Shown: positions 56,437 to 64,000 of the stretch, piece by piece
How positions within the stretch are numbered: the stretch's first letter is position 1
How the letters are laid out: each line of letters opens with the position of its first letter
Source of the DNA: Paragyromitra xinjiangensis
Taxonomy: Eukaryota; Ascomycota; Pezizomycetes; Pezizales; Discinaceae
Direction: 5' to 3'
Length of the DNA stretch: 64,000 nt
Assembly: GCA_038503065.1 (NCBI GenBank)
Contig: JBCAMK010000003.1
Span: forward strand, 496,001 to 560,000
Position numbers and translations under genes: made by a program
Notes under the pieces: generated by a model
What the model saw: only the letters and a program-made list of their open reading frames with translations
Databases searched by the model: none
Told to the model about the DNA's origin: nothing

Positions 56437-57671
56437 ATGGATCCCAACAATCCTCGTGAGGCCTGGAGCCGCATCCAGAAGGCTATTTCCAGGGCTTCTC
56501 AGCAACCTGGGGGCAGGGGTGCACCAAAGGGTGTTTTAGGTGGTGGGGCGACACTGTTGCTTCTGGGAGCGGCATGGGTCACGTTTAATAGTGCAATTTT
56601 TAACGGTACGGAAATACTGCTCGAACTGTGGGGAAGGGGTTGAAGTGGAAATTGGAGATTGAAAAAAATGATGTTTAGCTGATGGTTTCCTATGCGAATA
56701 GTTGATGGTGGTCATCGTGCTATTAAGTACACTCGTCTAGGAGGTGTTAAGAAGGAGATTTACAATGAAGGTAGGCGCTCATATTACAACGACCTATACG
56801 CCTTGCATGATATTCTAGTGCAATTGGTGTTTAGGGCCACGAAATTTTTGCTGACGAAGAGCTTTGACTATAGGAACTCATTTCATGATTCCATGGTTCG
56901 AGACTCCCATCACCTATGATGTGCGTGCGAAGCCCCGCAATGTTGCCTCTCTCACCGGCACAAAGGGTAATTACCTCCCAACTTCCCGGTTTCTTCAGAG
57001 TTCAAATCCCCGATTTCTGATTCTGCGTATAGATCTTCAAATGGTCAATATCACCTGCCGTGTCCTCTCTCGCCCTCGTGTGGACGCTCTCCCAGCTATT
57101 TACCGTACTCTTGGCACCGATTACGACGAGCGTGTACTTCCTTCAATTGTGAACGAGGTGTTAAAGTCCGTAGTGGCTCAGTTCAACGCTAGTCAGCTTA
57201 TCACCCAGCGTGAGAGCGTCAGTAGGCTTGTAAGGGATAATTTGGTGAAAAGAGCAGCAAGGTTCAATATCTTGTTGGATGATGTCTCTTTGACTGTATG
57301 TCCCCACGCTGGGTCGTTTCAGGCATTAAAGGATGAAGGGTTAACTATTTTTGTAGCACTTGGCCTTCTCACCCGAGTTTACCGCTGCTGTGGAATCTAA
57401 ACAGGTTGCCCAGCAAGAGGCCCAACGGGCTGCCTTTGTCGTCGACAAAGCCCGTCAAGAGAAACAAGCCATGATTGTCAGAGCACAGGGTGAAGCCCGC
57501 TCTGCTGAGCTAATTGGTGATGCCATCAAGAAGTCCAAATCCTATGTGGAACTTAAGAAGATCGAGAACGCCCGCAGCATAGCGACAATCCTCCAGGAGA
57601 ACGGAGGCAGGAACAAGCTCTTCCTTGATACAGACGGACTGGGACTAAACGTCACAGAGAATCGTAAGTAA
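56437..57671 (+). CDS. PHB2: Prohibitin 2
   Basis: A subunit of the ring-shaped prohibitin complex of the mitochondrial inner membrane, which stabilises respiratory subunits and regulates the m-AAA protease. Exons 56437-56605, 56702-56770, 56874-56966, 57033-57295 and 57357-57671 give 302 residues, near the family's 310. An N-terminal membrane anchor ([20 protein letters not shown]) is followed by [20 protein letters not shown], the SPFH core ([52 protein letters not shown]), [20 protein letters not shown] and the coiled coil [20 protein letters not shown]. Each splice join restores conserved sequence. The start is the ATG at 56437; in-frame upstream sequence lacks conservation. Confidence 0.95.
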
Positions 57672-58144
57672 GGTGTAAAGTATAAAATAATTAAAGAAAA
57701 AAGAAAAGGAGAGAAAAAAAGGGCGCCGGATAGGGAGGTGGGATTTTTTCATGAAAATTGTCGGTTGGGAACCTGTAATCTTCTCCTAAGGCTCGCAGCG
57801 ACCAAAGGACAAACCATACACTTGTAGATAGCAAAAAGGAAACTCTTCTCTTTCTATATCGGGAACTACGCCCAGCTATAAGCAGAGCCCTCATAATTTG
57901 AACTCAGCTTATATTCCCTTGTAAACGACCGAATGTGAAGCGAGATCCCTCGTTCCGCAGGTGACCTCATGCCAAGACTGGTCAGATTTCATCCGGTATA
58001 GTTAATTTCCGGTATAGGAGATATTTGTCCCCAAAACTAGGCCAGCTCTATATTTAAGAGGGAACGGCCCCCTCCATTTCTAATCGCCTATACGATACCA
58101 TCGTAACCAACCTCAGGAAGCAGCAGAGAACACAGAACCCGAAA
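57672..58144. other. Spacer between PHB2 and the transposase-derived gene
   Basis: 473 bp. It contains a direct repeat TCCGGTATAG (near 57994 and 58010). I see no clear terminal inverted repeat matching the far side of the transposase-derived gene. Confidence 0.5.
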
Positions 58145-60071
58145 ATGCCCCCAAGACAGAGACAAGGCCTGACACAGCTACAAAAATATGAAATATGTTG
58201 TTTACGAGCACAACACCCGTCAATGAAACTCGCCGACTTTGCAGCGCTTCCAGCATGCCCACGGCGTCGTGATGGAAGACCGTTAGCGATTTCGAGTCTG
58301 GCGGACCATTTGAAAGGCTGGGAGGAAACGGTGAAACAAGGGCCGCCTGAAGGTACGAAATAGTTTATTTTCTTTGCACATGGCAACCGTAACCGAATCA
58401 CGCCAAATCATGGATCATCACTCATATTTCGAAGGTGCCGAAGCGAATAAAAAGAAATCGAGGCCGGCAATGTTCCCAATTTTCGAGTATTTCTTGGTTT
58501 CTTGGATTGATGCGGCCGAGACAGCGAGAATGCCTATCACAGACGAGGTGATTAGAGCTCAGGGGAAGAAGATTGCAGACCGTCTAGGAGTAATAGATGA
58601 GTGCAAGGAGAACTACGATAATTTTGAGATGAGTAGCGGATGGCTACAAGGATTCAAGCAACGACACAACATCGACCAGCACAAAAGACATAGGCAGTCC
58701 GGGGGTACTTTCGATCAAGCCGCTATTCCAACTCATAGGCTTTCTCTGTCGACAGGACTACGACAATTTGCCGCTCGTGACCGATACAATTGTGATGAAA
58801 GCAGGTTGCACTCTGATAAACACCCTGAAATAAACACACCTGGAGGCCCGGGAGATGAAGGTGATAACGGAGATAAATCGAAGTTCACCATCTTCTTTTG
58901 CGTCAATGCCGACGGTACAGATAGGAGGAGAGTCACAGTTATAAGCAAAGTGAGAACGCCCTCAGTTTTCCGCCGTGAGCACGTCAACCCTGCAAATCTG
59001 CCAGTCACGTACAGATACAACAAAAAAATCAGCTTGCCGACAGATCTTTGGTATGAGTTCCTTCGTTCCTTCGATTCAGATATGAGGGCTTCGCGGCGCC
59101 ACATTGCTCTCGTTTGTGAAAACTGCCCGACCTATCCCCCGCCGACCAAGCCGCCGTCAAGCTACAAGGGACCTCCACCACCTGTCCTAACAAATATCAC
59201 CTTGTTCTTCCTTCCAACGAATACAGCACCTGTACTACAGCCACTGAGCCAAGGTATTATTGCGTCTTTCAAGGCGACATACCGCAAAATGTACACAGAG
59301 CTACTCCTTGAACACCTTGGTAACACTGGCTCTAGACGTGAGAAACTCAACACCCTAGAAGCCATAGACATCATCGCATCCGCCTGGAGTGCTATTCCAG
59401 CACGAATTATACTCCAATGTTGGCAAGCAGCAGCCATCTGTGAAGACCTTCAAACAATTGATGTCGGTGGCAGCCCAGCAGATTACATCGAAGGGCAGAA
59501 GTGTCAGTGCCAGAGCTTCTGCCAGCGGCTTCAACCTCGCCACGAGTTGTCTCAAACAGTTTTTGAAGAGTTTTGGCGATCTGATGAAGAAATCCCAGGT
59601 TCTGGGGACAGCGAACCGGAAGTCCCTGACGTGGCTCGCATTGTAGATGAGGGTGTTGCGTCCGGGATATTACGTAGTGGTCCCGAAGCGATAGATTCAC
59701 TCGATCCTGAGCTCGACGCAGACGACGCAGAGGAGGATCTCCAGGGGGACCCAGCGTCGGCGTCGCAGATAATTTCTCACAAACTGGCGATCCAATACCT
59801 GGCGGAGGTAAATCGCTATCTCAGGTCTCTTCCTGTTAGTGAACTTAAGACACCCTTGGGGAAGGAAATATCAGTGACAGGAGCAATCGAAAGTAATGCG
59901 TTGGTTATGGCTGGGATTCCACAGTAAGTGTTTTTTTTCATAAGGTGACTTCGTTACTATATTGACATGACCGAATCTAGGCAGTTTAGGAAACGCCGGG
60001 CTACAGAAGGGGGAGAGAGTAGTAGCGATTTTGGAGATATTGCACAGGCATATGCAAGTCGATTTTTGTAG
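58145..60071 (+). CDS. Pogo/CENP-B-type transposase-derived protein with altered catalytic triad
   Basis: Exons 58145-58352, 58435-59923 and 59981-60071 give 595 residues. The N-terminal CENP-B-type helix-turn-helix (LTQLQKYEICCLRAQHPSMK ... LADHLKGWEETV) joins across intron 1 to a Tc5/CENPB domain (VIRAQGKKIADRLGV ... WLQGFKQRHNI). The DDE_1 domain has YNCDES (first Asp, about residue 190), FFCVNADGTDRR, NLPVTYRYNKK, then ALVCENCPTY, where the second Asp is Glu (298), and VLQPLSQGIIASFKATY, where the third is Ser (341). The C-terminal part is acidic, like CENP-B. The frame is intact over three exons with good splice sites. Cleavage activity is unlikely, so this may be a host-recruited DNA-binding protein like Abp1/CENP-B, or a recently inactivated copy. 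Confidence 0.85.
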
Positions 60072-61428
60072 GCTCTGCATTTTTCAGCTCTGGATAGACC
60101 AACTTCTTATCCTAGGGGAATTTAGCGGTATCGGTATTCTAGCAATGAAGGTCACTAAGTATTGGCATTCCGCAAGTATTGGCATTCCGCCCACAGCCTC
60201 AAGCTAAGTTTTGAAATGTTCTCGCAAAGCCCCAGTTGGGCGTCAGTAACACACTCTACCGTCCAAAAAAGACCCAGCCGTAATCTTAGCTAGTAAGAGT
60301 GATGTCAGCCTTATTAAAGGCTTTTTCAAGGGACTCTCCCATGAGCATATCCGAATTAAACGCCAGCCAGCCAGGAATCTCTATACTTGGAGTGGTGATT
60401 ATATAATCACACAGAATCTCACTCGACTTCATCAAGAGAAAGTACGGTGGCAACTTACTCATTCCATTAAGTACGTAAAATAGCAACGAGATACCACCTT
60501 GCAGGATAGTAGTTCGCTTCGGTGTTTTAAAACGAAGCTCCGAGGAAGCTTTTGGGTGACCTACGAAGCTCTAGAGCGATCACTTTTCGTAAGGCATATC
60601 GAGAATAGCAAGTGGAAGATGGTAGTAATCCCTTGATTGAATGAATTTTGTTCTGGCACTCAAAGACAGCAATTCTTAAACAAAGAAAAAAATGTTTGCC
60701 AGGAGTAGGAGAGGGTGATCATGTGAGTTGATGATTTAAGCATTATTGAGCTAAGCCATTTTTGGCTATCTCCATGGATGGCTGGGAATTCATGATGCGT
60801 CTTACCTAGAAGATATGCACCAACTGGGAGTATTTGTCGTGTCAATATCGAAGCCATAGTGGCCACAATGAATGACTTGCCGAGACTAAATTTCTTCTGT
60901 CAGGCTATTGAAAAATTTTCGCGAACGGCAGCTACAGCCAACAATGTTACCAGTAGTATCTGATGTAGGAGAGAGATATTGGGATGAGATGCGTTTGCTG
61001 CGGGTGTTTAGAAATCCCATCTTGGAGGTTATTCCGGCAAAAATCACCAGGATGTTGTTTTCGTTGCTTCTTCAAAAGAAGACACGGCGTGCTGATCACG
61101 AAAACCGTTCGAATCGCTGCCCTTATCGTGCTCTGATGCAACAGGGGTCAAGCCGGGATCTAAGTTCATCTGGAACAGCGTCTGGTCACGACAGGGGAAG
61201 CTCCAATCGCGAGCTGAAATCCGGGGAAGGGACAATCCTCTCTGCCTGGCCGTACACCGTGTACCGCCAATGACTCCTGGCTGACGCACTCCTTTTGCCT
61301 ACCATCCCCTTCCCTCCCCTCCTCCTCCCCTCCTCCCCTCCTCTCCCTCATCTCCATTCTTCATCTCCATCTCATCTACCTGGTTCCTTCCATCTCACTT
61401 CCTAGTCTCTAGCGAGCTATCTGCAGCC
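60072..61428. other. Spacer downstream of the transposase-derived gene
   Basis: A 17-bp tandem duplication (AAGTATTGGCATTCCGC, 60157-60190) lies 85 bp past the stop codon and may be a remnant of a transposon end. Short frames on both strands are unrecognised. The last about 130 bp before the MFS gene (61290-61420) are a dense CT-rich promoter tract. Confidence 0.5.
60157..60190. repeat. Tandem 17-bp direct repeat
   Basis: Two perfect adjacent copies of AAGTATTGGCATTCCGC, downstream of the transposase-derived gene. Short repeated subterminal sites are common transposase-binding sites, but no matching left-end site was found. Confidence 0.6.
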
Positions 61429-63157
61429 ATGATCGATAGAGCTCCCTCACCTACAAAGGATAGCTTTGCCCGGATCAATGCTCAGCGAGAGCACCAACGC
61501 AAGAAAACAGATTTGAAAAATTGTCAGCCAGCTCGAAAGCTCCGGGTACAAACTCGAAAATACATTTCTTTCGCATCCGCCATCGTGAATTGGTTAGTAA
61601 ATGATCCTGGTTCGAATCCGGGGGCGAGAAGCTGACAATTGCTGGTACGATAGTCTATGCGCCGGTAGCATACTATTATTCTCCCTCTGGGCTCCAATAT
61701 TTCAGCAGAAGCTCGGCTACTCGCAGATGCAAGTCAATGCTATATCCATTGCTGGCGAGCTTGGGATGTACCTCCCGTAAGTCCTGCTACTTCCTTCACG
61801 TTCAATTCGGCTATGTGCTGACACAAGACTCGTGGCAGTGTTCCGCTATTCGGCTACATCTGTGACAAAATGGGCCCTAGAAAACTTAGTATTCTGTCTT
61901 CGGGATTCTTTGGCCCAGCTTATCTCCTCGCTGCATACGCGTTTATCCACAAGCTCCCGTACCAGATCATGGTCCTCGCGTTTGCCGCCGTCGGTTCGGG
62001 AACCAGCAGCATGTATTTCTCTGGCGTTACGACTTGCGCAAAGAATTTTACAGGAAGTAGGGGCCTTGCGCTCTCGTTACCGATCGCGGCGTTTGGCTTG
62101 AGTAGTCTTTGGTTATCGCAGCTTGTTAGTAGGATTTTTCTTGACAGGATATCCGGGGAATTGATGATTGGAAATATTTTCTTATCTTTTTCTGGGTTTC
62201 TAATCCTTGTCGGGCTGTCGGGAAGCGTGGGACTTACGGTTATTGACGAAAATGAGGATATAAATGCTGCCGAGAGGGAAGGGCTGTTAGAAACTGGGAG
62301 AAACGGATCGAGTTATGGAGGTATCGGCGGGGACGCTACTGTGCCAATTAATAAACCGGAGGATGATAAAGCGTGGGTCAACGGTGCGACTCGGGAATTT
62401 CTGAAGGATAGAACTATGTGGTGGTTCGCAGCTGGAGTATTTTTGGTTACTGGTCCTGGTGAGGCCTTTATCAATAATGTAACCCACCACTCCTTTTAAC
62501 CCACCAACTACAGCATGATACTGACGGTCACAGATGGGAGCCCTCATTCAAACACTCTACCCTCCCCAAATTGTTTTCGGGAAAATCAACCCCATCGATC
62601 CCGCAACTCACGTCTCGATCGTGGCTCTAACATCCACAGCTGCTCGGATCTCGGCTGGTCTTCTTGGTGACTGGCTTGCCCCTTCTACGGCTTGTTCGAC
62701 CGATGATACTCCAGCACCCCGCAAATTTAACTGTTCTCGCATGGTCCTCCTCTTCTTCTTCGCCCTACTAATGTGTACCGGCCAACTTTTCGTCGCTCTC
62801 GGTTTCGCACAAGAACATGGCGAGCGCTTCTGGGTAGTTTCGTCGTTTATTGGTGCCGGCTACGGGGCGGTCTTTTGTATTGCGCCTACAATCGTGAGTG
62901 TTGTATGGGGAACTGAGAATTTTGGGACAAATTGGGGGATCGTCACCATGACACCTGCGCTGGGAGCTACCGTGTTCGGGCTTGTGTTTGCGCATGACTA
63001 CGACAGCCATGCAGGCAAAGGTGGTATGTGCTGGGGAAAGGAGTGCTATGAGAGCAGTTTCGTGATCATGGCAGGGAGCGTCGGGTTAGCGCTTATTGGA
63101 TGGGCGTGGTGCTGGAAGGGACGGGGTGGATGGGGGTCTAGAGGAGTAGTGGTCTAG
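61429..63157 (+). CDS. Major facilitator superfamily transporter (nodulin-like/YMR155W-type)
   Basis: A twelve-helix transporter. Exons 61429-61592, 61654-61776, 61839-62478 and 62534-63157 give 516 residues. The N terminus is basic (NAQREHQRKKTDLK). The first helix spans intron 1 (SFASAIVN|CLCAGSILLFSLWAPIF), followed by LGYSQMQVNAISIAGELGMY, PLFGYICDKMGPRKLSILSS and GPAYLLAAYAF. Exon 3 ends GEAFINN and exon 4 begins MGALIQTLYPPQ; VSIVALTSTAARISAGLLGD and the final helices follow. A loop between the two halves is acidic (DENEDINAAEREG). The pattern matches the fungal YMR155W/nodulin-like MFS group, whose substrates are mostly unknown; some are vacuolar. Intron 1 was placed by the family pattern CLCAGS, with a GCTGAC branch site. 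A CT-rich promoter precedes the gene. Confidence 0.88.
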
Positions 63158-64000
63158 TTGGAACATAGGAATTACCAACCAGGGGATCAAAAGTTAAAGG
63201 TTGGTCCACGGGCTAGATTCTTTGATGGTGTATTCTAGGGATAGAAGGCGGAGAATTGTATCATTATCGAGCGAAATCATGGTTTGCTTGGAGGTCATTA
63301 TAAGGTTGAGTGCTATCATTTTTCATTAGTTTCCTGTATTGGTAGGTCTGGCTTGAAGGCGTTAGACTTGGTTTTTTTTGCTATAATGCTTTTGTGGTTT
63401 TTCTATCATCGTAATTCATTTATTTCCTTTGATGTTTATATCTAAATTGCATAAGGGGGGTTTGGTGGGAGAGAAGGAGATGAGTCTTTGTTCCCCCGTA
63501 GTGACGCATTGAGATCATTGACGGGATGTTTGCACATGAGTATCTATCTGCGTGTTGATAGTAGGATTTCTCGCGGAAAGATCAGATGCTAAATACAATG
63601 TGCCAGAATTATCCCGTTTGACCTTGAATTTCCATCGTTAGTGAATTTGGGACCAGAATGAAATCACTATATATCACTCGAGTTTGCTGAGCGATTATTG
63701 AAATTTTCGCGCGAAAAAGTTTCCATATAACTAACCTAAGCAACGTTCTACTATACCGAAAGGGGTTTCTGTATGAACCTCAATGGGAGCCGAGTGTTAG
63801 AACAGCGGAAACTAAAAATTAAGACTTGCTAGGGGCTTATACGCGCAGCAGTCACGTCGCTCTCTACTTATTAGTTCTGATTCCACCCTACCTCCACTAC
63901 TTTATTTCTAACCTACAGATAGGACTATATGAAGCTAAATCTCAAAGTTTGAATTATCGCAATCCTCATCAATAACATCAATCATGGATCTGACATTAAT
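63158..64000. other. Right-edge spacer
   Basis: 843 bp without a clear gene. The MFS 3' UTR lies at the left. An ATG at 63984 (MDLTL...) six codons from the edge could open the next plus-strand gene, but nothing more can be said. Confidence 0.5.

Noticed and set aside
60286..60866. Two short minus-strand frames downstream of the transposase-derived gene
   Set aside because: No recognisable domain; they might be remnants of the mobile element but nothing supports it.
61590..61635. tRNA-like GGTTCGAATCC segment inside the MFS intron
   Set aside because: The distance to the nearest box A-like sequence is too short for a tRNA; only the T-arm is present.
1..64000. CRISPR arrays, bacterial operons, rRNA genes, viral insertions
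   Set aside because: No spaced direct-repeat arrays, ribosome binding sites, rRNA-like or virus-like sequence were seen; gene structure is eukaryotic throughout.

Overview
The window is nuclear DNA of a filamentous ascomycete (Pezizomycotina). Genes carry short introns (about 45-120 nt) with fungal GT...CTAAC/CTGAC...AG signals, and the set includes alternative oxidase, BUB1, a filamentous-type MED15/KIX relative and pogo-type transposon sequence. Moderate GC and gene-sparse, MITE-bearing spacers would fit an early-diverging class such as Pezizomycetes, but that placement is inference. Most exon joins below were worked out by hand from reading frame, family conservation and splice signals.

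Left third (1-25 kb): HEM14 protoporphyrinogen oxidase (minus, cut by the left edge); a four-exon LAMTOR5/Ego2-like gene made of very short exons; a nucleolar FKBP (FPR3/FPR4 type); an IME4/METTL3 m6A methyltransferase; acylphosphatase; alternative oxidase with an upstream CGG-N7-CGG element; and a large secreted protein of unknown function. The spacers are 1.4-3.8 kb of AT-rich DNA with a MITE and hairpins.

Middle (26-47 kb): BUB1 kinase and an SLC35-type transporter share a 0.5-kb divergent promoter. Next comes a 3.4-kb gene-free island holding at least two TA-flanked terminal-inverted-repeat elements, apparently nested in older relatives. It is followed by a small double-KIX MED15-like protein, a SET-domain protein, a short-chain dehydrogenase, tubulin cofactor A divergent from a fungal protein of unknown function, and an RBR-type RING protein. 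Two paralogous tRNA-like loci lie at 38.6 and 45.2 kb.

Right third (47-64 kb): a CorA-family magnesium transporter, an RNA15/CstF-64 cleavage factor, prohibitin 2, an intact pogo/CENP-B-type transposase-derived gene with two of three catalytic acidic residues replaced, and an MFS transporter.

The genes are mostly housekeeping and do not form a biosynthetic cluster. The most unusual items are the transposase-derived gene, the pair of tRNA-like loci with a compensatory hairpin change, a strong excess of the palindrome TACATGTA confined to spacers, and a probable GA-AG intron in RNA15.
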